A stretch of DNA of 64,000 nucleotides from positions 1,054,001 through 1,118,000 of the forward strand of contig JAIXMP010000002.1 in the NCBI GenBank assembly GCA_025677815.1. Reading direction: 5' to 3'. Shown here in pieces: positions 40,905 to 52,647 of this stretch; the stretch's first letter is position 1; each line of letters starts with the position of its first letter. The notes under the pieces were generated by a model, which was not told the DNA's origin, did no database searches, and saw only the letters and a list, made by a program, of their open reading frames with translations. Made by a program: the position numbers and the translations under genes. This stretch comes from Phascolomyces articulosus. Its lineage: Eukaryota; Mucoromycota; Mucoromycetes; Mucorales; Lichtheimiaceae.

Positions 40905-42692
40905 CTAAATTCGTTTAAAGATCATTGGTTCTGTGGGTGGAGTTCTTGCAATACCCCATTGAAAACGATCTTCTCCGCGATTTCCAGATAATGTTCTAAA
41001 ATCATAATGAGTAATAATTTCAGCCAACACAAATTTCATTTCTTGAACAATATAATGACGACCACGACAAGGATGTAGCCCAGACCCAAAAACATAATAG
41101 CCAGAGTTACCAATTCTTGTAGGGTCACAGTAATCGTTATTATTTTTATTTTTTACTCCTGTACTATTATAATGAGGTATATAACGATACGGATCAAATT
41201 GATCCAAAGGTACCCCAGAAAGGGAAGGACCCATAGTATGATCTTTGTGAACATTATCGGAAGCCGCAGCAAGAATACTCCCTTTTGGAATAAAATGGTT
41301 TGTTGAAAGTGTCAAGTCTTTTTGTGCAACTCTAAAATGCATAAATGTATGGCTCGTACTTCTAAGAGATTCACGAATAAAAGAATCGAGCAACGGAATC
41401 TGAGAGAGTGATTCGCCCGTCCATTTTCCTCCTTCTGTCTTTGTAATCTCGTTTCGTAATTCTTGAACAAGGTCTGGACGACTGGCTAATTCGTAAAGCA
41501 TGAAAAGAATCAAATGGACCCGTGGCGCCCCAGTCGTGGTAAAAATTCGAGTAACACGAAGCGCCGCTTCTGTAGTGGATCGAGTAGATTTATCAGTCAT
41601 GACTGGAGACTTCAAGAGCATGCCTACATACGTTGCCTCTTCTTCATCAGGAATGCTACCCGATTGAAGTCCTTCCACCAGTGGTAAAACTTGTTCAAGA
41701 ATAGTATCAAGGTACTTTTCAACAGAATAGAACCGACGGACAATTTGATCAGCAATACAAAAAGGAAAGACGTGGTACACTGGGGCTGCTTTGCGAAACA
41801 TGGTTTTTACATTTTTCATATTTTGAAGCAAGGAGGCATAATTATCAATGTGGCGCGTACCATAAAAGCAAATAGAATACATGTAACTCATGGTTTTTTC
41901 TATAATTGAATCAAGGTCATTGATTTGTATTTCTTCTCCGGGTCGTAGCAATCCAAGTCCATTTTGGTGGTGTATCATTTCATTAATTGCTTGCTTCATA
42001 CGATCATCAAATACTCTAAGTGCTGATCCCTTGAGCTTTTTTTGTCCAAAGAGTATAGCTACACTCGAAAAAAGAAAGCAATGATGAGATGAATAATTAA
42101 TATTATGTTGCGTATGATGATTATAGAGGGTTGATAAATATAAAACTTTATACTTACTTGGGGCATCATCGTCATTTAATTCATCTGGATTGCACTTATG
42201 CTCATAATGTGTATAAAGCACGCGTTTTGTTGGAAACATTCGCTGAACAGCATCGTGGAAACTAGCCACTTTTTCAGGCATTGCCAAAAGCTCCGGAACT
42301 AGACTTCCAGTGAGTACATAGTATTCATTGTTGATTGGCAATTGAATTCGAAATACAGGCCCATATTTAGATTTACATTGTTTGATAAATGTAACTGGAT
42401 CCCATGACATTTGGAAAATATGTCCAATAAGAGGTAGAGCACCTGATACTGATACCACTGTTTGCTGCTTTGATTTCCTTGATGAAAGTAAAGTTTTCTG
42501 GCAATAAGAACCTATAATAATGATGGCTCCACCAGTAGCAGCTGTTAGGAATATTCGTCTTCCTATATCGGAATTGCTGGTCTGACCATTGTAAATTTGG
42601 TGTAATATTGTAGATGACGACGAAGATAAAAATGATATGTTATCAGCCGTTGGGAGAAATAGAGAAAATAACGATGAGGACCAGGAAATCAT
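40905..42692 (-). CDS. Cytochrome P450 (copy 1)
   Basis: Two exons (42158-42692 and 40905-42058) encode 562 aa. The 99-nt intron keeps the frame open, so without splicing it would read as a 595-aa frame with an AT-rich insert. The N-terminus has one hydrophobic segment (about residues 45-65) that should anchor the protein in the endoplasmic reticulum. It is followed by GALPLIGHIFQM and SKYGPVFRIQL. The K-helix ExxR is IRESLRST. The heme-binding loop is FGSGLHPCRGRH, with Cys as the expected thiolate ligand and His where most fungal P450s have Arg. The I-helix reads IFTTTGAPRVHLILF, without the usual AGxDT pattern. A monooxygenase is likely, but its substrate is unknown. It is paralogous to the P450 at 62941, and the intron position and phase are conserved. 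Confidence 0.9.
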   Translation of the reverse strand: MISWSSSLFSLFLPTADNISFLSSSSSTILHQIYNGQTSNSDIGRRIFLTAATGGAIIIIGSYCQKTLLSSRKSKQQTVVSVSGALPLIGHIFQMSWDPVTFIKQCKSKYGPVFRIQLPINNEYYVLTGSLVPELLAMPEKVASFHDAVQRMFPTKRVLYTHYEHKCNPDELNDDDAPSKYKVLYLSTLYNHHTQHNINYSSHHCFLFSSVAILFGQKKLKGSALRVFDDRMKQAINEMIHHQNGLGLLRPGEEIQINDLDSIIEKTMSYMYSICFYGTRHIDNYASLLQNMKNVKTMFRKAAPVYHVFPFCIADQIVRRFYSVEKYLDTILEQVLPLVEGLQSGSIPDEEEATYVGMLLKSPVMTDKSTRSTTEAALRVTRIFTTTGAPRVHLILFMLYELASRPDLVQELRNEITKTEGGKWTGESLSQIPLLDSFIRESLRSTSHTFMHFRVAQKDLTLSTNHFIPKGSILAAASDNVHKDHTMGPSLSGVPLDQFDPYRYIPHYNSTGVKNKNNNDYCDPTRIGNSGYYVFGSGLHPCRGRHYIVQEMKFVLAEIITHYDFRTLSGNRGEDRFQWGIARTPPTEPMIFKRI

Positions 42693-44665
42693 AACAAGAA
42701 TTAAACTGTTTCTATTGATGTTCGTAAAGAATTTAATATGTTACTTATAATGTACATTAACCATTATGGTTCTTGAACGTTTACTTAAATCATGTGCAAG
42801 TATAACAAATTCACTTACTTTGTATTTGTTAATTGTCAAATATGGGCTAACAGCAAAATATTCTTTTCGAAAAAAAAGAATAAAGAACCCTTATTTTGTT
42901 TCTGCACAATATTTATATAAATATGTACTCCTGTTTATTTTTTCTATGTTTATCAATGTTATCAGGATCATACTAACTGCTCCCCCATCTCTTCCTTTCA
43001 AGTAAACTACTATCATTATACATTAGAGTGGATCCAATGAGTCATTTTAAGGAGCGCTAGCATGATATAGTGAATTGCCCTTTCTTCCATGTGATAGTGC
43101 ATCAGTCCTCTACAGGATAATTACAATACTAGTGATAATCACCAATAGTGTGGATCTACGAAAGATGAGGTTGTTAGTATTCCCGTTTCTTACTTTTTTA
43201 TGACTTCTGTAAAAAATTATATAATTTGCACTTATGTGTTTTGTACACCAGCTATTCTCTGTTACATCCTATCGATGGTAAAAATGTTTTGATTTCTGCA
43301 ACACAAATATAATATCAACCCATGTATTATGTTGTAGCTTATTAAAGTAATGATAAGGCTAACTAGTAGTAGCAAGAAATAACTATAGTACGAATAAATT
43401 TTAATATATTCAAATTTTTACATTTTCGTTTATTAGCAAATCCAAGTGACTCATAGTAATAGTGATGGCAATGATTATAATAATAATAATGATATAATTT
43501 TAATAATAAAGTTGAACAATAAAATATCTTTGTTTTTGTAATTACTCATTTTCTTTACCGAAATCGTTGGAATAGGTACTACTACTTTTTAATTAATTAA
43601 TCTTATAAGTTTACGTATCTGACGTTATAAGCCTAGAATACATATAAGTGCTTGGCGGTATCCACATTCTTGGTAGTGCAATCCATGCAAAAGCAATCAG
43701 ATACCAATGAGTGAATAAAAATGATTATATCGGTTTTTGTAATTTGCCGCAACTACTACCATTGTGGCAAAGAAAGATGCTGTACCAGTGTAATATTTAT
43801 AAGATAAGGACAGTAATAAATTGCTGTGATATTTGAGTATACATATATTTTTACTCTTTATTTATAAAACGTCAACCATACATTCTTGTCGACTATTCCA
43901 AATACTTGTCGGTGTATATTTGTACTTTAGTACCTGCTTAGAGATAATACTGCAATTGTGAATAATGTATATAATTAGTAACATGTAATTCTACAAATAG
44001 GATATAGTTTGTATTTTGTAGCTTATAGTAACAAGAACCAGTTATTGTTGTCGTTGCGCTCAATATCCATATTATCTTCGTGTTATTATAAATGGTGTTG
44101 TAGAAATCTTCCAGTAGTATAAAAGAGAAATCCAGCAGAAAAAATAAGGATTGATTTGTTGTCTGCTTCCACCTATCTCTCCTTTACGAATATAAAATGG
44201 AAGGTTTAATAGGGGAATATTTTCTTTTGCTTTTATATTGTATTGGTAAAGTGTATATTATTTAATATTAAATGAACAGAATAGATATTTATCATTATAT
44301 ATACTCTTTGATATAAATCAGTTACAAATAGGCAATTAGTCAATTTTATGCAATATCTCAATGTTGTTATAGCGTCACTGGCACCAGTAATAATAAGCAA
44401 CTGTGATGCTCTTTTTTTATTTAATGCGATAGTATATAAATACTTTTGCGGGTGCATTTATCAGGCCGCCATTTTTTATATTTCCCAAATAAAACTCTCT
44501 ATACTTTTCAATCTATCATCGATAAAAAAATAAAAGCTTATTTCATTGAAAAAAAGCCGGTTAATTTTCATCAGAGAGTAAAAGACCCAGCGCGCCCCCA
44601 CATTTTCGTCTTTTCTTTTTTTTCTTTTTCCTTTTCCTAAAAAAAAAGGAAATAAATCACTAATC
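42693..44665. other. 2 kb gene-poor region between divergent genes
   Basis: This stretch separates the P450 (minus) and the caprin-like gene (plus), so it contains both promoters. It is AT-rich, and the short open frames lack family features. The last 100 bp before 44666 include a GC-rich patch (about 44588-44602) followed by T- and A-tracts, consistent with a 5' untranslated leader. Confidence 0.5.
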
Positions 44666-46612
44666 ATGGCTCCTACACCTGAAAGTCCAACAGAATCTGG
44701 TCCTAGTCATAAACCCTCCGAGGATACGAAGAAAGAAGAATCGTCCTCATTACAACAACAAACTAATGCTGAAGCATCCACGAGTTCAAATGGTGCCGCA
44801 GTACAAGATCAACGACCCGATCAAGAAGAAGCCAATAGTGAATCTTCTCGTAAAATTCAAAAATCACCACGCAAATCAAATAAAAAATCAAAAAAACGAT
44901 CGTCAAAACAAAAATCAATACCTACGGAATATGTTCAAATTGTCCGTGACCACATTGATGCTTTAAAAGATCGACACCAGGTAATAATAATAGATGAATC
45001 AAAAGATGAAATGAATTTTACTTTTTTGTCCAATGAAATGTTTATTAAAATGCAATCAAATGAATGTTTATAAATATGGATTGTCTAGAAAGAACAAGGA
45101 GATACGCAGGTGATCACAGATACTATAGATCAATTGGAAGGATTATGCACTAAAATGGTATGTAGAACGCGAATTATTTATCATTGTTAGAACACGCGTT
45201 TTTCATTTATATTATATGAATCTGTCTTTATAGAAGAATACACCATTACCTGAACCACCAAAACAACAACCACAAGATATCAAATCAAATGGATTGACCA
45301 GTGGTGAGACACTTACAATGCTACACTTTTTCTACATTGTACGCTTAGCACAGCAGGGCTTTTTCTCTGTTATTTCAAGTTCATTCCCAAGCATTGAAAT
45401 TGACGCTATTGTCTTTTTATGTGATAAATTGGTTGGCAGTTCCTTATTTGCTGTCAAAGACGCATCAGAACAAGTCAGGGCAACCAAGCAGGATGATGTT
45501 TTTGACCTGTTGCGGAAATTACACTCGGGTTCCACGGAAGTGGTCGGTCAGGGTTATTCAACAACGTTTCAACAAATGAAACAAATGATATATGCTTTAG
45601 TTCAAAACTCATTAAGTCAGGCACAGCCAGCAGCTTCAAAAACGATTACTTCCACAACAGAATTATCATCTTCTTCATCAACCACAACGACAACAACGAC
45701 TACAACGACTACGGGTAATATTAATAGTACAAGTATTGACAATAATACCACAAATGTTAGTAGCAGTAGTAGTGACATGACACAAGTACAGCAACAGTGG
45801 CCTTTAGCACCGCCCAATGCACCCCCTCCAACGACACATCATTGCGCACCTCCTGTATGGCTCGTTGTCCCGTTTAATAGTATGATTGATATGTCAAGCT
45901 TATCATTGCAACCATTGAATAATCCCTCAACCCCATCCAAAGTCTCTGTAACATCAGGTAAAAATAAAATAGCTCTCTGTTTTTAATAACAAAAAAAGTC
46001 AAGTGTATTCTGGAAGATTAGTTCCTAACACAATTCCAGCTACTGCTTCTGCTACTGGTTCTTCTGCAGCTGCAGCTACACCTGCCCCTACTGCAACCCC
46101 AGAAATGACGACAGTACCTGAGACGATTCCTATCGCAACAGAATCAGAAACAAAGACATCGACTCCTCCATTAACAACAGATACACAAGAAGTGGATGAA
46201 GAAAGAAACGAAAACCGACGACGGCGAGAATCAAAGGAACGAAGTGGTGGATTGGAAAAAGCAAGTGTTAATGATGAAGACGAAGATCGTCAAAGTCGAG
46301 GTAGTATTAGCGATGGTAGAGGACGAGGTCGTGGCCGTGGACGAGGATATCATTCCCGAGGTCGTGGACGCGGCGGTGGTGATAATAATCGTGGTAGTGG
46401 TGGCTATCGAGGATATCGTGGAAGAGGATCGTATTCACGGGGCAACAGCAGTCGTGGCCGTATGTATAATTTTATTATTATTTTTGATTTTTCTACTTAA
46501 TGGGTCATATACTTTGTTGTGATAAATATCTAATTTTTAATGAATGTTTATAGGATGGTCACCTACAACAACTACACCTACTTCAAGTAATACATCTCCC
46601 CAAGGAAGCTAA
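44666..46612 (+). CDS. RGG-box RNA-binding protein, possibly caprin-like
   Basis: Five exons (44666-44980, 45089-45157, 45234-45957, 46004-46459, 46554-46612) join in frame to 540 aa. The N-terminal 90 residues are disordered and end in a Lys/Arg/Ser patch. A helical region follows (EYVQIVRDHIDALKDRHQ and EQGDTQVITDTIDQLEG), then a helical domain with GETLTMLHFFYIV and DDVFDLLRKLHSGSTEVV. After that come Ser/Thr- and Pro-rich linkers and a C-terminal RGG domain with many GRGRGRG and RGxxxRG repeats, typical of RNA binding and granule formation. The order, with a helical core ahead of an RGG tail, and the DLL...VxGxxY spacing recall metazoan caprin-1 homology region 1, but I could not test this. 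The gene is real and expressed-looking; the family call is tentative. It converges with PNKP. Confidence 0.75.
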
Positions 46613-46925
46613 ATACCTACCAATAACATCAATAACAACAACAACAAAAAAAACCTTTTTTAACCCATACATTTTCACTCACTATGTCAATAGCTACTAG
46701 TTTGCGTATAATTGGAAAATAAAAAAAAAATCCATGACACGGACATTTGCACTATAAACAAACAAACCAGTTTTTCGTCATTTTATAAAAATTCCCCGAG
46801 GTGCATAAAAATATATTTTTAAATGTTTATATTCGTACAGCAAGAATGTATGAAAAAGAAAAATGTATACAACGAAAAGAAATTCAATATGCAAGGAAGA
46901 GTAGAGGAACCTTTGTATAAAAGAT
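46613..46925. other. Convergent 3' region of the caprin-like gene and PNKP
   Basis: The gap is 313 bp, AT-rich, and contains no gene. It should hold the polyadenylation signals of both converging genes. Confidence 0.6.
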
Positions 46926-48865
46926 TTAGTGCCACCATTTTTGCCATGCCTTTTTATCTTGATCTGTTCCTTCAAAGACAAAGTTAATATGCTTAACTTC
47001 TTTAAAACCTTCAGATTCTTTGGGTTGTTGAAATTTCGACTTGAATGAATTGTATGCCATAATGCTTAATACTTCTCGTTTTTGTTCTTCTTCTCCACTT
47101 CTTGTATGTAAGGCTCGAAAATAGCTATTGTGTCTGGCAAGGTTTTCATCTGCTGTAAAATAAAAACATCGTACACCAACATTGGCCTGTTTTGCAAGTC
47201 TTATATAGTTGGCACGTGTTGATGCCTCAGGATTGGTATTATCTAATAGGAAGGATAAAATAATGCGTTAGAATCAAGTATTCATGTAAAAAAAAAGCAT
47301 CCTTTCTCTGTAGAAACAAAGGAAATGGTTTTTTTTTTACCAACAATAACGGATTTGCCTTCAGAAAGAGCTTGTTGACATGCTTTTATACATTTATCGC
47401 GTGTTTTCAATGTATCCTATATAAAAATACGTGCTCATCACCGCATTAGCATTGTAAATACATATGGTGCATTATTATAAAATAGCTAACCACAAAAAAA
47501 TAACACTTTTCTTTACCTGATTAACATAAACATAACCTTTTGATACCACATGTTTTTTACAGAAACTCGATTTCCCACTTGCTGGATAACCCACACAAAC
47601 AATCACTTCTTGACTTTGGTCGAGTGGAATAAGAGGTGTGGATGATGGAGAAAACAGTGGTACTATTATATAAAAAAAATCAGTGATACGTCAATATGAT
47701 GGATATATATATATATATATATAATTTCCCCCAAATAAACATTTACATGAATCCGGGTATTTGGTAGGTTCAAATGATCCCCACGTAAAATCAGCTTTAT
47801 CTTCTTTTAAAAAGAACTCTTCAGGTGTATGAAACGGTAATTGAAGATTAGCAGCAAATTTTCTATAATGTATTTGATAAATATTTAGACAAAAATTGAG
47901 CCATCACTTTAATATATATCTCTTTCTATAATAGGCATATATAGAGTAATTACCTATCCACTGCTGAATGATCTTTCTTTTCCTTGGGTTTCCAGCCTGC
48001 TTCACGACCTGCAGCATCACCAACAAAAAAACTTTTTTCTCTATCAATTTTGACCTCTTCTTCATTTTCAATCCATTCCCACATGCCAGTCATTGGTTTT
48101 CGATAACGGTCCTTTTCAAGTGCTGCCAAAAACACAATGGAAACACCAAGCTATTACATTATTTTATACAAGTTGGTGAGCTCATGACTGATATATATCC
48201 CTCGTAAAAGTGATTCTTCTTTTATATATATTCATATTGATACCTGATTCGAAATATTCTCCACTTTTGTTTTAAAACTTTTAATCTTTTGATTCGAATT
48301 TAAACCATTTTGATTTGAAAAAATCACAATCTTGTACCTTTTAACATATAGTATTATTAAAAGTATTAGACAAGTGCAAGGCACATTCTTCCATCTCTCG
48401 ATTTCTCTCTTTTTTTTTTTCCACAGAATATTTTTATACCCTTCATCATAAAGTCGTCGAATTGTCGTCGGTACACTCGTATCCCACCATTGCCAGTCTC
48501 CACTATCTCTTGGATATACTCGACCACTACGTGTTTTAATCAAAGTGCTATCCTATAAACAAAGATATATATATATATATAAATTTGCCACCCAACTCGC
48601 TTTTTCAGTATTTTTCATGAATCGTTATCAAAATAAAAAGGAAAAATAATAAATTTACCAAATCAAATGCAGCAACCTTTGATCGTCCACCTGATTCAGC
48701 TTGTTTCGATCGTCCAATCAAGACAGAAGGAACTTGTTGTAGCCATCGTAAACCCATGTCTTTTTTTTCTTCTCCGGGTGTAAAGAATGGATGAATGCGT
48801 TTATTAGTTTCTGATACTGCTTCCCCTTCTTCTCCTTGTTGTTGATCTCTCAACTTTCGTTTCAT
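46926..48865 (-). CDS. PNKP: Polynucleotide kinase 3'-phosphatase
   Basis: This multi-exon gene of about 440 aa encodes a two-domain DNA-end-healing enzyme. The HAD phosphatase comes first: AAFDLDSTLIKTRSGR carries the DxDxT nucleophile motif, YKIVIFSNQNG is motif II, and RYRKPMTGMWEW and FFVGDAAGREAG complete the site. The kinase domain follows with P-loop VCVGYPASGKSSFCKKH and VIVDNTNPEASTRANYI. It removes 3'-phosphates and adds 5'-phosphates at DNA strand breaks in single-strand-break repair. As in fission yeast Pnk1, no N-terminal FHA domain is visible; instead there is a short basic segment (MKRKLRDQQQ) that may be a nuclear signal. One small exon ends in GG and continues GYKIVIFSNQ across a standard GT-AG intron. 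Confidence 0.94.
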
Positions 48866-49454
48866 TGGCGCGTCTTTTTTTTTAAATTGGATTCAGCAAG
48901 AAAAAAGTTCTCTCCTTTTTTGTGGACATTTCTTAATTATGCTGCGGTGTTCTGCGTTACACCACATGATCCTTATCCATCATCCAAAAAAAAAAAATGG
49001 TCAGAATGATATGCTATGTTTGTTAAATAGCAGACAAATATGATAGTTCAAATTCTAATATATAATAAAGCGCATCCCATTCAAATTACTTGGGTAAAAA
49101 AAAGGACGCGCGGTAGAATAATGTATATTTGCAAAGCTTATAAAGATTTGTTATTTTTGATCAGCATCTATTGGATTGACCATAATATGGTCCCTCATAT
49201 ATAAAAAGATAAAGGTTTTCCATCCCAAAAAAAAAAAAAAAAACCACAAACATTGATCTCTTTTTTGATGCTTTCTTCCTAACAGTTAACCATTATAAAA
49301 TGTTACATATAAGCAAAAACATCACCTTGCCATCGATTGACGATCTTTTATTATATGGTAGACACTACAGCAATGGATCATCGCCATGTAAATAATATAT
49401 CCATCCATCAATAATACCTCAATAAATAATTTAATAAACGCGCAAAATATTAAT
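48866..49454. promoter_or_regulatory. Divergent promoter of PNKP and the C2H2 gene
   Basis: The two start codons face away from each other across 589 bp. The spacer is AT-rich with a long A-tract at about 49227-49242 that may exclude nucleosomes. No specific factor site is identified, and control of both genes from this stretch is inferred. Confidence 0.5.
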
Positions 49455-50279
49455 ATGCATTTATCTACAACTATAGTAGGGATCGAAAATGAAGAGGATG
49501 GTATCAATAGTCATATAAAATTACCACCATTACAAGATACTAATTCCCCATCACCGTATTTGATACCCTTGTATCCCAAGGAACAGCAACGCTATTATCA
49601 TGACATAGAAACGACATCAAATTTTACAGTAACAACACTGTCACCTGTTTCATCTACATCCTCCTCATCAGCGAGTGAATTAATTTCTGACGATAATAAT
49701 AACTCGCCCGTATTTGCACAGCAACAGCAACGAGTGACTACGATATCATCACCTTATCCTATTATTAGCAACAAATGTAAACATTTTCATGGTCGATCAT
49801 TTTCATCTGATGAAACTTCATCCATCATTCCATATTTTGAAAAACCACCATGGATATCAAAGCCATTAGGTATCATTACTGCAGTGACTGATCCTCCGAA
49901 TGTATCAACTCCTACTATCAACAAAACTATAGCATTATCATGTCGTTCAGCATCATATAAAGCAACAACCACATCATTATCTTCTCAACATACAACGGCA
50001 TTAAAGAAACATACTTCACAGCAATCATCCAACGGCCGAAAGTATGTTTGTATGTATTGTAGTAAAGCATTTACACGACCTTCCTCTTTACGTACACATG
50101 TATACTCACATACGGGACAAAAGCCTTTTGCTTGCACATTCAGAGATTGTGACAAACGGTTTAGTGTATTAAGCAATATGAGACGTCACATGCGCCGCCA
50201 CTCTGCTCCTAATTTTAGTACTATAACTACTCCTGCTACCATGATTGCCTCCCCCTCTTCCTCTGCCTCTTCTGATTAA
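49455..50279 (+). CDS. Two-finger C2H2 zinc-finger transcription factor
   Basis: This single-exon gene encodes 274 aa. Residues 1-190 are disordered and rich in Ser, Thr, Pro and Gln, a typical activation-type region. Two adjacent C2H2 fingers lie near the C-terminus: the first has C199/C202 and H215/H219 (YVCMYCSKAFTRPSSLRTH), and the second has C227/C232 and H245/H249 (FACTFRDCDKRFSVLSNM). They are joined by the canonical TGQKPF linker. This fold resembles many fungal regulators with paired fingers that bind short GC-rich sites, but orthology to a named factor (for example Msn2/4-type or Azf1-type) cannot be assigned. The second finger has the four-residue insertion of CxxxxC fingers. It diverges from PNKP. 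Confidence 0.85.
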   Translation: MHLSTTIVGIENEEDGINSHIKLPPLQDTNSPSPYLIPLYPKEQQRYYHDIETTSNFTVTTLSPVSSTSSSSASELISDDNNNSPVFAQQQQRVTTISSPYPIISNKCKHFHGRSFSSDETSSIIPYFEKPPWISKPLGIITAVTDPPNVSTPTINKTIALSCRSASYKATTTSLSSQHTTALKKHTSQQSSNGRKYVCMYCSKAFTRPSSLRTHVYSHTGQKPFACTFRDCDKRFSVLSNMRRHMRRHSAPNFSTITTPATMIASPSSSASSD

Positions 50280-51003
50280 AAAGAAGATTTATTGTTCTTA
50301 GTTTTTAATCTTTATTAATAATAGAATTGTTAGTTCTTTTTGTTATTTCTTATGTTCTCTTTTTTTATTCTTCATACTATTGTTACTATATATTACACAC
50401 TACTACTTGCTAGATCTTTTTTTTTACGCGGTAATAATTATAATAAATTGTTTGTTGTTCCTTTCCTTTCATCACTATACCTTACCTGTCTTTCTCTCAT
50501 CATCTTTTGCTTGTTATTCTTTTATTTTTTTACCTCTTTTTGTACGCGCTTTATTCTTTTCCTTCCAAAATAACAAACAAATAAAAAAAAATGTTTATAA
50601 TAACCAGATAGAATTACAATATTTGATGAATCCACCACGTGCTCTATATAACCGTGTTTCTCCATCAATTTTTCTCGATTTATTCAATTCTATACTGTAT
50701 ATGCCAAGATCGATTTATGGTTCCTTGATGTCTCACCGAGAAAATTAATAACGCGGGGTAAACTAAGGTTGTTTATTATCATTTACGAAACATCATTTCC
50801 GGTGTGTTACTTGATTTTGAAAACTTATATATAGGATAGAAATAGAGTTTTGGATTTTCTTTATACAATTATTTAATCCAATATATACTTCATTTCATAT
50901 ACTTATTACCTATAAAAAACCACTTAAACTTTTGATTATTATTTTTTTTTTTACTGCTTATTCTCATCTTTTTATATTTCTTACCTTTTGTAACAAATCC
51001 CTA
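50280..51003. other. 3' region of the C2H2 gene and promoter of the Kre9-like gene
   Basis: Pyrimidine-rich and AT-rich DNA with a possible TATA-like element near 50645. A plus-strand frame through 50380-50748 is dominated by T-rich codons; its last 45 residues look less biased, but there is no start, splice or family support. Confidence 0.5.
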
Positions 51004-52101
51004 ATGAAGTCACTTGCTATTGCTTCTATTGCTGTTCTTGGATTGGTATCAAACGCTGCTGCCACTATTAATGTAACTATTAAAATTCAATGACTTTTTC
51101 TTCGATAAGAGGGAAACAGGATGAAGATTGTCAGATTATTAACAAGAACGAATTACTATTTATAGATCCTTACACCATGGCAAGATGTTGCATGGAAATC
51201 AGGTGGTCATGCTGATGTTACCTGGAACGCTGACGGAAATGATGCTAACCAACTTTGCCATATTCAATTGATGAATGGTTCTACTGATGACGGACAGTAA
51301 GTATTCATCTCTATGACATCTTTTCCCACCGGATATATATACATTATTTATATACTCAAATATAATTTTGTTTAACTTAGAATTGTTGCCTATGTTACCA
51401 ACCCAGAAGCTCCTGTCCCTTGTTCTGACACTCGATACGATGTAAGACTCTGCTCTTTTGTATTTAAAAAAACACAGTGACATATATAAAATGATAGGTT
51501 TTTTAACTTTTATATAAATGAACAGATTGCACCTTTGAATGACTTTTCATCGGGTGATTATTGGATTCGTATTGGTACAGACGGAAGATGGGTTTATTCT
51601 TCTAAATTCCACTTTGACGGTAAAGGCACTATTGATACTAAAAAATTAAATGGTAATTTTCTATTCTTCTTTCTCCATCCTATATCTGTTTAGAATCAAT
51701 ACAGATGTACTAAATATATACATTATATAGCACCTGTCAATGTTTTGCTTGGTGAGCCCGCTCCTGTAATTGCTGGCCACACTTCTGGTGCAACCATTCC
51801 AACTGGTTCGTCTGCTCCTAAACCATCTGCTGGTGGTAGTGCTAATGCTTCTGGAAGTTCTGGTGCACCTACCCACATGAAATCCCCAGCCATCCCTCCA
51901 ACACCTTCTCCTTCTGATAGCTCTGGTAGTGGAAAGAGTAGCGGTAAGTCCAGTGGTTCAACAGGTTCTTCTTCATCCACCTCATCCAAGAATAATAACA
52001 AGAGCAATGTCAAGACCCAAGAAAATGCTGCTAGCAATACACAACCATCGGGATGGATGATGGCTGGTGTAGCCGCTCTTTTGGCTGGTGTAGCGCTTTA
52101 G
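51004..52101 (+). CDS. Secreted GPI-anchored wall protein, Kre9/Knh1-like domain
   Basis: Five exons (51004-51072, 51166-51296, 51381-51441, 51526-51652, 51731-52101) give 252 aa. A signal peptide (MKSLAIASIAVLGLVSNAAA) is followed by a short beta-rich domain of the Kre9/Knh1 type (PF10342): PWQDVAWKSGGHADVTWNAD, LCHIQLMNGS and DYWIRIGTDGRWVYSSKF. A long Ser/Gly/Pro/Thr/Lys-rich stretch is probably O-glycosylated. The C-terminal hydrophobic tail (GWMMAGVAALLAGVAL) follows a small-residue region and fits GPI attachment. The protein should sit at the plasma membrane or wall; in yeast the related Kre9 is needed for beta-1,6-glucan. Whether this one does the same is unknown. Confidence 0.88.
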
Positions 52102-52647
52102 GTTATACAATATATATTTAAAAAACTAGAAAATAATTCCTTATATCATTTTAAGTAACTTTCTTTTTCTTTTGCTTGATGCAAAAATATTACATTTAAT
52201 AATAATAATTATATAAATATTTAGTAGTTGTAGTTGTAGTAATTAAAAATCAATATTAATAAATTTACAATTATATATATAAACATAAATAAAACAATCT
52301 TTTTTGTTTGAAGAAAAAAGGAGAAACAAACTTTATACAGTTATTATTTTTTGTGAAAGTTATCAGATATAAAATATTACATATACATATACATATATAC
52401 ATATATACATATACATATATAAATCGCTTACGACTCGAATAAGTATGTACGCGTATATGTGTGTGAGTGGAAGTTGTAATCAGGCAATAAGGAGAATAAA
52501 ACGACGAGGGTGTTTTTTCTGTTGATGGAATAATAAATGATATACGCGTGGATGGAAGAATAGATTTTTGTATGTGTCAATGGATGATGAATGCCAGAAG
52601 GATATGAATAAATGGAAAGGTAATAAAACTTCCTCGTCGTGTATAAT
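52102..52647. other. Convergent 3' region with microsatellite
   Basis: This spacer between the Kre9-like gene (plus) and NAD kinase (minus) is AT-rich and contains a (TATACA)n-type tract at about 52375-52421. No gene is supported. Confidence 0.55.
52375..52421. repeat. TATACA/TATATACA microsatellite
   Basis: An imperfect run of ACATAT units occupies about 47 nt in the convergent 3' region. It is ordinary simple-sequence DNA. Confidence 0.7.

Noticed and set aside
42059..42157. Unspliced 595-aa version of the P450 gene
   Set aside because: The 99-nt insert has standard GTAAGT and TAG ends and an AT-rich, non-homologous translation, so it is an intron that happens to stay open.
38597..42692. 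Sulfotransferase-P450 pair as a biosynthetic gene cluster
   Set aside because: Only two tailoring-type genes, no backbone enzyme, and housekeeping genes on both sides; co-orientation alone is weak evidence.
50340..50748. Two overlapping plus-strand frames after the C2H2 gene
   Set aside because: Mostly pyrimidine-tract translation; the less biased last 45 residues lack start or splice support.
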